A stretch of 64,000 nt of DNA from Dactylosporangium aurantiacum (GTDB taxonomy: Bacteria; Actinomycetota; Actinomycetes; Mycobacteriales; Micromonosporaceae), in NCBI RefSeq assembly GCF_000716715.1, contig NZ_JNYJ01000061.1, positions 51,613 to 115,612 of the forward strand. The letters are read 5' to 3'. The stretch's first letter is position 1, and every line of letters starts with the position of its first letter. The notes under the pieces were generated by a model. It made no database searches. It saw only the letters and a program-made list of their open reading frames with translations, and was not told where the DNA came from. The position numbers and the translations under genes were made by a program. Of the stretch, positions 51,501 to 60,031 are shown one piece after another.

Positions 51501-53119
51501 GTTCGCTGGTCTGGTGGCGTGATGCCGTGATCTATCAGGTCTACCCACGCTCGTTCGCGGACGCGGACGGTGATGGCATGGGGGACCTGCGCGGCATCAC
51601 GTCGCGCCTGGACCACCTGGCGGAGCTGGGTGTCGACGCGCTGTGGATGTCGCCGTTCTACCGCTCGCCGCAGCACGACGCGGGGTACGACGTCGCCGAC
51701 TACTGCGACGTCGACCCGCGGTTCGGCACCCTGGACGACTTCGACGCCCTGGTCGCCGCGGCGAAGGCCCGTAACCTGCGGGTCCTGGTCGACCTCGTGC
51801 CCAACCACACCTCCAGCGAGCACGTGTGGTTCAAGGAGGCGCTGGCGGCCGGACCGGGCAGCCAGGCCCGGGAGCGGTACCACTTCCGCAAGGGCCTCGG
51901 CGCGGACGGTGAGCTGCCGCCCAACGGCTGGCAGAGCGTCTTCGGCGGCCCCGCCTGGACCCGCGTGCCGGACGGTGAGTGGTACCTGCACCTGTTCGAC
52001 GCCAGCCAGCCCGACCTCAACTGGGACCTGCCCGAGGTCCGGACGATGTTCGAGGACGTGCTGCGCTTCTGGCTGGACCGGGGCGTCGACGGCTTCCGGG
52101 TCGACGTCGCGCACGGCCTGATCAAGGAGAGCGGCCTGCCGGACTGGACCGAGGCGCACGTGCCGATCACCAGCCCCGGCGCCGAGCACCGCACCCCGCC
52201 GATGTGGGACCAGGACGGCGTGCACGACATCTACCGTTCGTGGCGGCGGGTCCTGGACTCCTACGACGGCGACCGGATCATGGTCGGCGAGGCGTGGGTG
52301 TCGCCGGCCGAGCGGATGGCCCGGTACGTCCGCCCCGACGAGATGCACCAGGCGTTCAACTTCGGCTACCTGATGGCCCCGTGGACCGCGGCCGACCAGC
52401 GGGCCGCGATCATCGAGTCGATCGACGGCGTGGCGCTCGTCGGTGCCGTGTGCACCTGGGTGCTGTCCAACCACGACGTCGTGCGGCACGCGTCCCGCCT
52501 CGGGTTCGAGCCCGGCTACAGCACCCAGGGCGGCATCGGCGTCGACGACCCGCAGCCCGACGAGGCGCTCGGCCTGCGCCGGGCCAGGGCCGCCACGATG
52601 CTCATGCTGTCGCTGCCCGGCTCGGCCTACCTGTACCAGGGCGAGGAGCTCGGCCTGCCGGAGCACACGACGCTGCCCGACGAGCAGCGCCAGGACCCGA
52701 CCTGGTTCCGCTCCAAGCACGAGGTCCGGGGCCGCGACGGCTGCCGGGTGCCGGTGCCGTGGGAGGCCGACGCGCCGTCGTTCGGCTTCGGCCCGGGGTC
52801 CGCGCCGTGGCTGCCGCAGCCGGCCGACTGGGGGCGCTTCGCCGCCGACGCCCAGCGCGGCGTGCCCGGCTCGACCCTGTCGCTCTACACCGAGGCGCTG
52901 CGCCTGCGCCGCACCCACCAGTTGGGCAGCGGCGTGCTCACCTGGCACGAGAGCCCGGGTGAGGACCTGGTCGACTTCCGCAACGGCGGCATCCGGGTGA
53001 TCACCAACTTCGGCCAGGTGCCCGCGCCGCTGCCGCCGGGGGAGGTGCTGCTCGCCAGCGGTGACCTCGCCGCCGACGGCAGCCTGCCGCCCGACACGAC
53101 CGCGTGGATCAGGGCGTGA
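51497..53119 (+). CDS. aglA: GH13 alpha-glucosidase
   Basis: A 540-residue glycoside hydrolase of family 13, oligo-1,6/alpha-glucosidase subfamily. Conserved regions: DLVPNHTS (I), GFRVDVAH with the nucleophile Asp (II), VGEAWV with the acid/base Glu (III), LSNHDVVRH with the transition-state Asp (IV), and WWRDAVIYQVYPRSF at the start. Cytoplasmic, no signal peptide; hydrolyses imported alpha-glucosides. GTG start inside the aglG stop. Last gene of the operon under the LacI-type repressor. Confidence 0.95.
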   Translation: MSSLVWWRDAVIYQVYPRSFADADGDGMGDLRGITSRLDHLAELGVDALWMSPFYRSPQHDAGYDVADYCDVDPRFGTLDDFDALVAAAKARNLRVLVDLVPNHTSSEHVWFKEALAAGPGSQARERYHFRKGLGADGELPPNGWQSVFGGPAWTRVPDGEWYLHLFDASQPDLNWDLPEVRTMFEDVLRFWLDRGVDGFRVDVAHGLIKESGLPDWTEAHVPITSPGAEHRTPPMWDQDGVHDIYRSWRRVLDSYDGDRIMVGEAWVSPAERMARYVRPDEMHQAFNFGYLMAPWTAADQRAAIIESIDGVALVGAVCTWVLSNHDVVRHASRLGFEPGYSTQGGIGVDDPQPDEALGLRRARAATMLMLSLPGSAYLYQGEELGLPEHTTLPDEQRQDPTWFRSKHEVRGRDGCRVPVPWEADAPSFGFGPGSAPWLPQPADWGRFAADAQRGVPGSTLSLYTEALRLRRTHQLGSGVLTWHESPGEDLVDFRNGGIRVITNFGQVPAPLPPGEVLLASGDLAADGSLPPDTTAWIRA

Positions 53120-53141
53120 CAACACCCGCTACCTTGACGGC

Positions 53142-53339
53142 ATGACCGCTCTCTTCGCGTACGTCGTCAGCTACCTCAACCCCACGGCGCTGGAGCTCGG
53201 CGGTGAGGTGGCGAAGAAGAAGCCAAAGGTGAGCGGCGGCAGCGGCGGCCTCATCGGCGGCTGCTGCTGCGCCGTCGTGGTCATCATCGCCATCGTGGTC
53301 GTGGTGATCATCATGCGCCGGCGGCGGCCGAGCGCGTAG
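53142..53339 (+). CDS. Small single-pass membrane protein
   Basis: A 65-residue protein: YVVSYLNPTALELGGEVAKKKPK, a Gly/Ser linker, three Cys (GGCCCA) then a strong Val/Ile helix (VVVIIAIVVVVIIM) ending RRRRPS. Likely N-in or N-out tail-anchored. ATG 53142 begins 22 bp after the glucosidase stop, so it may be read with it. No known function; the Cys-Cys-Cys before the helix suggests possible lipidation. Confidence 0.6.
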   Translation: MTALFAYVVSYLNPTALELGGEVAKKKPKVSGGSGGLIGGCCCAVVVIIAIVVVVIIMRRRRPSA

Positions 53340-53410
53340 CGCGTGTGCGGTGGTGGGGTTCCCGTGCCGGTGGGACGGTTGCGGTCCGTCGGGAGGGGAA
53401 CCCTGCTGTC

Positions 53411-53773
53411 ATGGCCCGTGTGCTGCTCGTCGACGATGACGCCGACATCCGCGAGACCACCGCGATCAGGCTGCAGATCGGCGGCCACCACGTGATCACC
53501 GCGGCCACGCCGCAGGAGGCGCTCGACGTCGCCGCCGGCGGGCCGCACTTCGACGTGGCCGTGCTCGACCTGCACCTGCCGCGCACCGACGGTGACGAGC
53601 TGCTCGACCTGTTCCGCGCCCATGAGGCGACCGCGGACCTGCCCGTGGTGTTCTACAGCGCGAACGCGCCGCACGCCACGTCGGTGCACGGCCTGTCCCT
53701 CGCCGACACGAAGCTCACCCGCGGGCGTCCCCTCAACAGCCTCCTGGCGACCATCAACTGCCTGTCGCACTGA
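53411..53773 (+). CDS. Single-domain response regulator
   Basis: A 120-residue receiver domain alone: acidic pair VLLVDDDADI, phospho-acceptor Asp53 in VAVLDLHLPRTDGDELL, switch Ser in VVFYSANAP, and Lys in ADTKLTRG. No output domain, so it is CheY- or SpoF-like, acting by phosphotransfer or protein binding. ATG 53411 with GGGAGGGGAA upstream at slightly long distance. The kinase is not encoded beside it. Confidence 0.85.
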   Translation: MARVLLVDDDADIRETTAIRLQIGGHHVITAATPQEALDVAAGGPHFDVAVLDLHLPRTDGDELLDLFRAHEATADLPVVFYSANAPHATSVHGLSLADTKLTRGRPLNSLLATINCLSH

Positions 53774-53861
53774 CGGCCCGGCCGGTCCCGACGACCGGGG
53801 GACGCGGCAACCCCACGGCAACCCGCGGCGCACCGGCGACGCACCACCCGCTCCCGAACAT

Positions 53862-53882
53862 TGGTGACACCAGACGTCACCA
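53862..53882. promoter_or_regulatory. Inverted repeat TGGTGAC-N7-GTCACCA before the subtilase
   Basis: Seven-base perfect arms 21 bp upstream of the subtilase start; candidate operator. Confidence 0.35.
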
Positions 53883-53902
53883 CTTCGGGAGGGACCAGCC
53901 AG

Positions 53903-55525
53903 ATGCGAGTCATCCAGCGCGCCACGTTCGTCGCCGCCGCGTCGGTCGCCGGGCTCATGGCCGCCGGCTCCGCGGCCCTGGCGGCCCCGGCGGAGGGCCA
54001 GATCCGCGGCGCGGGCCAGCCGGGCGCGCTCCGGGACCGGTACATCGTCGTGCTCAAGGACACCGTGACGGCCGCCGACGCCGCCGCCGGTGCCGGCCGG
54101 CTCGCCGAGCGGTTCGGCGGCACGCTGCAGCGGTCGTTCGGCAGCACGCTGAAGGGCTTCTCGGCGCGGCTGACCGAGCGCGGCGCGAAGCGGCTCGCCG
54201 CGAACCCGCTCGTCGAGTACGTCCAGCAGGACCGCACCGTCGCCCTCGCCGGCACGCAGGGTGGCGCGCCGTGGGGGCTGGACCGCATCGACCAGGCGCG
54301 GCGCCCGCTCGACGGCAGCTACACCTACCCGGGCACCGCCGCGAACGTGACCGCGTACGTGCTGGACACCGGCGTGCGCCTGACGCACAGCGAGTTCGGC
54401 GGCCGGGCCCGCTCCGGGTACGACTTCGTCGACAACGACACCGACGCGAGCGACTGCCACGGCCACGGCACCCACGTCGCCGGCACCGTCGGCGGCAGCA
54501 CCTACGGCGTGGCCAAGTCGGTCAGCATCGTCAGCGTCCGGGTGCTGGACTGCAACGGCTCCGGCTCGTACTCCGGCATCATCGCCGGGATCGACTGGGT
54601 CACCGCGAACGCGCAGAAGCCGGCCGTGGTGAACCTGAGCCTCGGCGGCTCCGCCAGCCCGGCCCTGGACCAGGCGGTGCGCAACTCGATCGCCTCCGGC
54701 GTCACGTACGTGATCGCGGCCGGCAACAGCAACACCGACGCCTGCGGGGTCTCCCCGGCCCGCGCCGCGGAGGCGATCACCGTCGGCGCGACCGACGCCA
54801 ACGACAACCGGGCGTCCTTCTCCAACTACGGCGGCTGCGTCGACCTGTTCGGCCCGGGCGTCGCGATCACCTCGGCCAGCAACAGCGGCGACACCGGCGC
54901 GGCGATCATGAGCGGTACCTCGATGGCGACCCCGCACGTCGCCGGCGCCGCGGCGCTCTACCTGTCGGCGAACCCGTCGGCGACCCCGGCGCAGGTGCAG
55001 GACGCGCTGCTGGCCACCGCGGTGCGCGACACCGTCGGCGACCCGGGCGCCGGCTCGCCGAACCTCCTGCTGCAGGCGCCGACCGCGGCGGCACCCGTCA
55101 CCCAGCCCGTCACCCAGCAGCCCGTCACGCAGCAGCCGGTCCAGCAGCCGGTCGCCGTGGTCGCCGCGCCGCCGGCGCCGTGCAACGTGCGCACCAACCC
55201 GGCCGACGCCGCGATCCGCGACCGCGGCACCGTCACCACCGCCGTCGTGGTCAGCGGCTGCGCCGGCAGGGCGTCGGCGAAGGCCCGCGTCGAGGTGCAC
55301 GTCGTGCACGCCAAGAAGGGCGACCTGGTGGTCGAGCTGATCGCGCCGAACGGCTCGGTCAAGCGCCTCAAGGCCGCCAGCTCCAAGGACAGGGCGAGGA
55401 ACCTCAACGCCACGTACACGGTGAACCTCGGCAGCCGCCCGAAGAACGGCACCTGGAAGCTGCGGGTGCGCGACTCGTACAAGGGCAACGTCGGCTACCT
55501 GGACAGCTGGACCCTGACGGTCTGA
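53903..55525 (+). CDS. Secreted subtilisin-like serine protease with proprotein-convertase domain
   Basis: A 540-residue secreted S8A peptidase. Signal peptide [22 protein letters not shown] then Ala-Ala; I9 propeptide (about 45-115: [21 protein letters not shown] ... [11 protein letters not shown]); catalytic domain with Asp in AYVLDTGVR, His in [10 protein letters not shown], oxyanion Asn in VIAAGNSN and Ser in [11 protein letters not shown]; a Gln/Pro-rich linker repeating [10 protein letters not shown]; and a C-terminal P-domain (about 425-540). ATG 53903 after GGGAGGG. Extracellular proteolysis. A perfect inverted repeat ends its mRNA. Confidence 0.94.
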   Translation: MRVIQRATFVAAASVAGLMAAGSAALAAPAEGQIRGAGQPGALRDRYIVVLKDTVTAADAAAGAGRLAERFGGTLQRSFGSTLKGFSARLTERGAKRLAANPLVEYVQQDRTVALAGTQGGAPWGLDRIDQARRPLDGSYTYPGTAANVTAYVLDTGVRLTHSEFGGRARSGYDFVDNDTDASDCHGHGTHVAGTVGGSTYGVAKSVSIVSVRVLDCNGSGSYSGIIAGIDWVTANAQKPAVVNLSLGGSASPALDQAVRNSIASGVTYVIAAGNSNTDACGVSPARAAEAITVGATDANDNRASFSNYGGCVDLFGPGVAITSASNSGDTGAAIMSGTSMATPHVAGAAALYLSANPSATPAQVQDALLATAVRDTVGDPGAGSPNLLLQAPTAAAPVTQPVTQQPVTQQPVQQPVAVVAAPPAPCNVRTNPADAAIRDRGTVTTAVVVSGCAGRASAKARVEVHVVHAKKGDLVVELIAPNGSVKRLKAASSKDRARNLNATYTVNLGSRPKNGTWKLRVRDSYKGNVGYLDSWTLTV

Positions 55526-55551
55526 CCAGTGGCACGGCCCGCCGCACAGCT

Positions 55552-55594
55552 CGGCCGCACCGGTGTCGCCAAGGATGGCGGGCCGGTGCGGCCG
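55552..55594. terminator. Bidirectional terminator between subtilase and ANTAR genes
   Basis: Perfect 12-bp arms CGGCCGCACCGG (55552-55563) and CCGGTGCGGCCG (55583-55594) with a 19-nt loop, directly between two convergent genes. Confidence 0.65.
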
Positions 55595-55604
55595 CACGGG
55601 CGTC

Positions 55605-56324
55605 TCAGGCGACGGTCGCGCGCCGCTCCACCGTCTCCACCAGCCGCTGCGCCACGACCGACAGCGGCAGGCCGAGCCGGCTCGCGGTGCCGCGCAGCAC
55701 GTCCAGGGCCGCGTCCGACGAGCACGCCCGCTGCGCCATCATGATGCCGATGGCCCGGTTGACGGTCTCGCCGTCGGCGAGCGCCTCCGTCAGCTCCGCG
55801 TGCAGGTCGGCCTGGCGCCCCCGGTCGAGCACCGCGGCCAGCAGCAGCCCGGCGTGCTCGGCGATCAGCACGGCGGTCAGCCCCGCGTCCGGGGTGAGCC
55901 GTCCGGGCTGTGCCGCGTACACCGTCAACGCCCCGATGACCTGCTCGTCGATGTCGACGGGGACGGTCAGCACGCCGTGCACCCCGGCGGCGAGCGCGTC
56001 CTCGCGCCAGCCGGGCCAGCGGTCGTCCGCCGACAGGTCGGCGCTGACGATGAGATCCCTGGACCGGATCGCTTCCATCGAGGGTCCGGTGCCGCTGTGG
56101 TACTGGCTGTCGTGCAGCTCCGCGGGCAGCTCGGGCGAGGATGCGGCGGTGGACGGTCCACCCGCCCGCACCAGGGTGACCGCGCACCACGAGGCCCCGT
56201 CCACCAGGTCGGCAGCGGTCTCGACGAGGTCCTCCAGGGCCTCGTCGAGGTCGTCGCTGGCGATCAGGCGGGCCGTGAGCTGGCGCAGCACAGCAGCGAT
56301 CTCCACCGTGTGGAGGTCCGTCAC
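55605..56324 (-). CDS. GAF and ANTAR domain regulator
   Basis: A 239-residue protein: GAF-like sensor domain (about 10-165: AVTLVRAGGPSTAASSPELP, SMEAIRSRDLIVSADL, VPVDIDEQVIGALTVYA) and a C-terminal ANTAR RNA-binding domain (about 180-235: HAELTEALADGETVNRAIGIMMAQR, AALDVLRGTASRLGLPL, VAQRLVETVERR). ANTAR proteins antiterminate transcription by binding paired RNA hairpins; the sensor ligand is unknown. GTG at 56324 with AAGGGGG upstream. A SigB-type promoter (56402-56378) precedes it. Confidence 0.88.
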   Translation of the reverse strand: MTDLHTVEIAAVLRQLTARLIASDDLDEALEDLVETAADLVDGASWCAVTLVRAGGPSTAASSPELPAELHDSQYHSGTGPSMEAIRSRDLIVSADLSADDRWPGWREDALAAGVHGVLTVPVDIDEQVIGALTVYAAQPGRLTPDAGLTAVLIAEHAGLLLAAVLDRGRQADLHAELTEALADGETVNRAIGIMMAQRACSSDAALDVLRGTASRLGLPLSVVAQRLVETVERRATVA

Positions 56325-56377
56325 GTTTCCCCCTTCAGCCACGCCGGCGGCGGTGCCGGCGGTGCACCGGGGGCCTC

Positions 56378-56402
56378 CTACCCGGCGGTCCGTGATCTCA
56401 AC
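56378..56402 (-). promoter_or_regulatory. SigB-type promoter of the GAF/ANTAR gene
   Basis: Read on the minus strand: GTTGAG, 13-nt spacer, GGGTAG. It overlaps the stop codon of the STAS-sigma gene; transcription would start about 50 nt before the GTG. Same -10 as the promoter at 58475-58452. Confidence 0.55.
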
Positions 56403-57546
56403 CGTCGAGCAGAGCCCTTCGGAGCCCCTCCAACGTGCGCGACAGCAGCCGCGACACGTGCATCTGGGAGATGCCCAGATCCGCGGCGATCTGCGCCTGG
56501 GTCCGGTTGCCGTAGAAGCGCAGCGACAGGATCCGCCGCTCCCGCTCCGGCAGCCGTGCGATGAGCGGCTTGACCGCCTGACGGAACTCAACCCCGTCGA
56601 TGTCGCGGTCGTCGTCGCCGAGGACGTCGGCGAGGGTGCCGGCGTCGTCGTCCCCGCCGAGCGGCGCGAACAGCGACACCGGCCGGTACGCCGAGGACGC
56701 GACGAGGGCCTCGAGGATCTGGTCCTCGGCGACCCCCAGGTGCTCGGCCACGTCGTGCGGGGTGGGGGAGCGCCCCAGCCGCTGCCCGAGCGTGTCACGC
56801 ACCCGGTTGATCTCGATCCGCAGCTCCTGCAGCCGCCGGGGCACGTGGACCCCCCAGCCCTTGTCCCGGAAGTACCGCTTGAGCTCCCCGACGATCGTCG
56901 GCGTCGCGTAGCCGCCGAAGTCGGTGCCGTAGTCGGGGTCGAACCCGTCGATCGCCTTCATCAGCCCCAGCGCCGCGACCTGGCTGAGGTCGGCGGGGGA
57001 CTCGCCCATCCCGTGGAACCGGCGGGCCAGCCGGTCGGCCAGGGGCAGGCTGTGCTCGATCGCCCGCTGCCGCAGCGCACCCCGCCGGGCGTCCTTGACG
57101 TCCATCGTGGCGGCCTGACGCAGCAGCTCGTTGACGGTCGTCCACTGGCTCTGCGGTTCCTCCTCCTCCGGTACGGGGGCCGGCGGGCCCTGGGGAGGAT
57201 CGTCGTAGGCGCGCAGGCGTTTCGCCGCCCCGATGATCTCCAGGACGTCCAGCACCAGATCGGCCGCGCCCGGGGTCCGCAGCCCGCCGCCGCGCTCCTG
57301 TGCCTCCAGCTGGGTCCGGAGCAGGGTGTCGGCGGCGGCGCAGTCGAGCAGCCGCAGCCGGGACAGGTCGACCGTCAGGTTCACCTGGCCGGCGTCGAGC
57401 CGCTGGCGGAGCGCGAGTCGCAGGTCGAGGCTCGCCGCGTGGTCGAGCACTCCGGAAGGGCGCAGGATCTCCTCGTCCCCGTGACGCCAGGATTCCAGTG
57501 AAAGCGCCGAATCGAATCGGTCTCTGTATATGGGCATTGTCTCCAT
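56398..57546 (-). CDS. STAS domain fused to SigB/SigF-type sigma factor
   Basis: A 382-residue protein. Residues about 20-115 are a STAS (anti-sigma antagonist-like) domain with SGVLDHAASLDLRLALRQRL and VDLSRLRLLDCAAADTLL; the conserved phospho-Ser position is Cys (LDCAA). Residues about 150-382 are a sigma-70 family factor of the SigB/SigF group: LPLADRLARRFHGMGESPADLSQVAALGLMKAIDGF (regions 2), region 3, and C-terminal QAQIAADLGISQMHVSRLL (region 4). Such fusions couple a possible partner-switch surface directly to the sigma. ATG 57546 after GGGGGAGTC. Next to the STAS-HATPase gene. Confidence 0.92.
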   Translation of the reverse strand: METMPIYRDRFDSALSLESWRHGDEEILRPSGVLDHAASLDLRLALRQRLDAGQVNLTVDLSRLRLLDCAAADTLLRTQLEAQERGGGLRTPGAADLVLDVLEIIGAAKRLRAYDDPPQGPPAPVPEEEEPQSQWTTVNELLRQAATMDVKDARRGALRQRAIEHSLPLADRLARRFHGMGESPADLSQVAALGLMKAIDGFDPDYGTDFGGYATPTIVGELKRYFRDKGWGVHVPRRLQELRIEINRVRDTLGQRLGRSPTPHDVAEHLGVAEDQILEALVASSAYRPVSLFAPLGGDDDAGTLADVLGDDDRDIDGVEFRQAVKPLIARLPERERRILSLRFYGNRTQAQIAADLGISQMHVSRLLSRTLEGLRRALLDG

Positions 57547-57699
57547 GGTGGAGACTCCCCCCTATCCCATCGCGTTGCGCAGCAAGCGATTCGCGGTTGA
57601 GCGTGCGGTCGTGGAACCGGGCGGAATTGCTTTCCCGGTCACTGTACGCACGGGGGAATTGCCAATGAATATGTGAAAGGGTGAGGTCCTGGGTGACCT

Positions 57700-58440
57700 T
57701 TACCGGGTGCGCAGGGTCGCCCAGACGACCTTGCCGTCGGGCACCGGCGTGCAACCCCACCGGTCGGTGAGCGCCTCGACGACGAGCAGCCCCCGGCCGC
57801 TCTCGGCGAGGGTGTCACCGCTGCTGCCGCGGACCGGCAGCTGCCGGCTGCCGTCCCGCACCGACAGGTGCAGCTGCCGGTGGCGCAGCGCGACGCGGAC
57901 CTCCAGGTTGGTGCGCGCGTGCCGGACCCCGTTGCTGACCAGCTCGGTGATGATGAGCTCGGCGAGGTCGGCGACCCGCGCGACCCCCCACAGCCGGCAG
58001 GCGCGGCCGACCAGGTGCCGCGCGGCGGCGGTCGCGTCGAGCATCGGCTGGAGGTTGGCGCGCATCCCGCGCGGCTCGCCGGGCGCGCCGGTGCAGCCGT
58101 GCGCGATCGCCGCGTCGGTGGTGGCGAAAAGGGGGATCTGCCGCGCGACCGCCATCCGGTCCAGCGCGGAGCGCAGCGGCGCGGGGGCGGCCGCCATGCT
58201 CACCGCGCTGCCGGGCCAGGCCGCGGCGTGCTGGGCCAGGGCGGGCAGCACGGTCAGCGCCACGTCGTCGTGGGCCCGCAGCTCAGAGACGTCCAGGACG
58301 ATGACCGCCGGCTCCGTGGCCAGGCACTCCAGGACGGTGGTGCGCAGCACCGACGCGGTGCTCACGCCGAGACTGCCGGCCAGGTGCACCACGGTCGCGT
58401 CGCCGCGGATCTCGACGGTCGCGGCAAGACTCGCCCTCAT
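57700..58440 (-). CDS. STAS domain fused to HATPase (anti-sigma kinase-like)
   Basis: A 246-residue protein. N-terminal STAS (about 5-105: ATVVHLAGSLGVSTASVLR, VIVLDVSELRAHDDVALTVL; the Ser phospho-site position is Asp, HDDVA) followed by an RsbW/HATPase_c-like domain (about 130-246: ELIITELVSNGVRHA N-box, SESGRGLLVVEALTD G-box). The order antagonist-then-kinase in one chain is unusual. Its partner is probably the sigma factor downstream. ATG 58440, 12 nt from a SigB-type promoter box, so nearly leaderless. Confidence 0.88.
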   Translation of the reverse strand: MRASLAATVEIRGDATVVHLAGSLGVSTASVLRTTVLECLATEPAVIVLDVSELRAHDDVALTVLPALAQHAAAWPGSAVSMAAAPAPLRSALDRMAVARQIPLFATTDAAIAHGCTGAPGEPRGMRANLQPMLDATAAARHLVGRACRLWGVARVADLAELIITELVSNGVRHARTNLEVRVALRHRQLHLSVRDGSRQLPVRGSSGDTLAESGRGLLVVEALTDRWGCTPVPDGKVVWATLRTR

Positions 58441-58451
58441 GGGGTGACGCT

Positions 58452-58475
58452 CTACCCGCCCCAGGTGGGTTAAAC
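58452..58475 (-). promoter_or_regulatory. Strong SigB-type promoter of the STAS-HATPase gene
   Basis: On the minus strand GTTTAA (58475-58470), 12-nt spacer and GGGTAG (58457-58452), matching SigB/SigF consensus GTTTAA-N12-14-GGGTAT closely. The start codon at 58440 leaves a leader of about 5 nt. Suggests the cluster is controlled by its own type of sigma. Confidence 0.75.
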
Positions 58476-58521
58476 CCTGGCGGCGGGCAGAGCGTCGGGT
58501 GTTCTTCTATGTCCTGCGCTG

Positions 58522-59214
58522 TCAGACCGGCGCGGGCACCTTCACGGCACCCCACGCCATGGCGCAGACGTCGGCGACGTCGGCGTCGGTGACCGGGGCG
58601 AAATCGGCGTAGTACAGGCCGAGGGCGTGGAAGTCCCGGGGGGAGTGGATGTCGATGACGGCGTCGACGTCGCCGGTGAGCAGGTCCACCGACTCCGCCG
58701 CGCACACCGGCGCCGCGAACACGACGTGCGCCGGCTTGCCGGTCTGCAGCGCGCGGATCGCCGCGCGTGCGGTGACCCCGGTGGCCAGCCCGTCGTCGAC
58801 GAGGACGACCGCGCGTCCGGTCACCTCCGCCGGCGGGCGTGACCCGCGGTAGCGTTCCTGCCGCCGCCGCAGCTCCACCCGCTCCCGCTGGACCGCGGGG
58901 GCCAGGTCGCTGGTGGTCAGCCCGGCGCACGCGAGCGCGCTGCGGTCGAACACCGGTGGCCCGTTCTCCGCGATCGCGCCGACGCCGTGGTCGGACTGCC
59001 ACGGCAGTCCGATCTTCCGGGCGATCATGAGGTCGAAGTCGGCCCTGATGGCCTGGGCCACCGCGTGCCCGACGGGTACCCCGCCGCGGGGCAGCGCGAG
59101 GACGAGCGGCCGGTGGGTCAGGTCGAACTGCCGCAGGTGAGCCGCGACCGCGGTGCCGAGCATGCGTCCCGCGGCCGTCCGGTCCGCGAAGCGCTCCTCC
59201 TCAGGCGGCCACAT
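58522..59214 (-). CDS. Phosphoribosyltransferase
   Basis: A 230-residue protein of the PRT type I fold: hood PLVLALPRGGVPVGHAVA, flexible loop ARKIGLPWQSDHGVGAIAENG, and the PRPP site VVLVDDGLATGVTARAAIRAL. This class (PF00156, often beside stress genes) has unknown base; it may act with dienelactone hydrolase in other genomes. ATG 59214. The gene follows the stress cluster on the same strand but over an interval of 81 bp from the STAS-HATPase promoter. Divergent from the HAD-like gene. Confidence 0.88.
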   Translation of the reverse strand: MWPPEEERFADRTAAGRMLGTAVAAHLRQFDLTHRPLVLALPRGGVPVGHAVAQAIRADFDLMIARKIGLPWQSDHGVGAIAENGPPVFDRSALACAGLTTSDLAPAVQRERVELRRRQERYRGSRPPAEVTGRAVVLVDDGLATGVTARAAIRALQTGKPAHVVFAAPVCAAESVDLLTGDVDAVIDIHSPRDFHALGLYYADFAPVTDADVADVCAMAWGAVKVPAPV

Positions 59215-59423
59215 GGTCGTAGGCTTTCACTCGGGCGACCCGGAGGCCGGTCAACATGATCCGCATCAAGCGGACACCCCCTTCGATCGGCGCGGTGGGG
59301 GCGTCGCCACGCTGGGCCTCGTCCCCGCTTGGCCGCTCTGCCGCGGCCGCCACGCACGGTGCGAAGACTACGCCTGATGAGCTGGGAAAACGTCCGCTTG
59401 GCGTACTTCTTCGGGGGTGAACG

Positions 59424-59433
59424 CGACATGTCG
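59424..59433. promoter_or_regulatory. Palindrome CGACATGTCG in a divergent promoter region
   Basis: Perfect ten-base palindrome 65 bp upstream of the HAD-like start; a half-copy GATATGTCG follows at 59443. Candidate operator within the 283-bp region 59215-59497, which otherwise holds no gene. Confidence 0.3.
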
Positions 59434-59497
59434 GAAACGCCTGATATGTCGTGTTCTCAGAGTGACGCGGCGGACCCGGCAGAATGAGCGGGTGGAC

Positions 59498-59989
59498 ATG
59501 CCAGAGCAGCGGGACGCGGCGCTCGCCGTCTTCGACATCGACGGGGTCGTGGCCGACGTCCGGCACCGGCTGCGCCACCTCGACAAGCGGCCCAAGGACT
59601 GGGCCAGGTTCTTCGCCGCGGCCGACCGGGACCCGGTCCTGCCCGAGGGCGTCGAGCTCGCGCTGCGCCACGCCGCCGAGCATGTACTGGTGTGGCTCAC
59701 CGGCCGCCCCGAGCACCTGCGCCCGGTCACCGACGCGTGGCTGCGCCGGGCCGGCCTGCCCGCGGAGCTGCTCTTCATGCGCCCCGCCAACGACCGGCGC
59801 CCGGCCCGGGACTTCAAGGCGGGCCAGCTGGCCCGGCTGGCCCGCGAGTCCCCGATCGCCGTCGTGGTCGACGACGACCCCGAGGTGGTCGCCAGGCTGC
59901 GCAGCCTCGGCCACCCGGTCCTGCTCGCCGACTGGGTCCCGCACTCCTCGACCCTGCACACCGCCCAGGAGCGCGAGGGCCGCACCTAG
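59498..59989 (+). CDS. HAD-like phosphatase
   Basis: A 163-residue protein with the HAD nucleophile motif FDIDGVVADVRHRL (DxD), motif II LTGRPEHL, FKAGQLARLA and motif IV VVDDDPEVVARL. Short cap-less HAD enzymes of this pattern act as 5'-nucleotidase or polynucleotide-kinase-type 3'-phosphatases. ATG at 59498, or GTG at 59492. A hairpin at 60001-60027 separates it from the convergent GGDEF-EAL gene. Confidence 0.85.
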   Translation: MPEQRDAALAVFDIDGVVADVRHRLRHLDKRPKDWARFFAAADRDPVLPEGVELALRHAAEHVLVWLTGRPEHLRPVTDAWLRRAGLPAELLFMRPANDRRPARDFKAGQLARLARESPIAVVVDDDPEVVARLRSLGHPVLLADWVPHSSTLHTAQEREGRT

Positions 59990-60000
59990 GACCTGCCTGC

Positions 60001-60027
60001 CGGCCCGCCGTGGTCCGCTGCGGGCCG
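60001..60027. terminator. Terminator-like hairpin CGGCCCGC/GCGGGCCG
   Basis: Eight-base perfect arms with an 11-nt loop between the convergent HAD-like and GGDEF-EAL genes. Confidence 0.5.
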
Positions 60028-60031
60028 TCCG

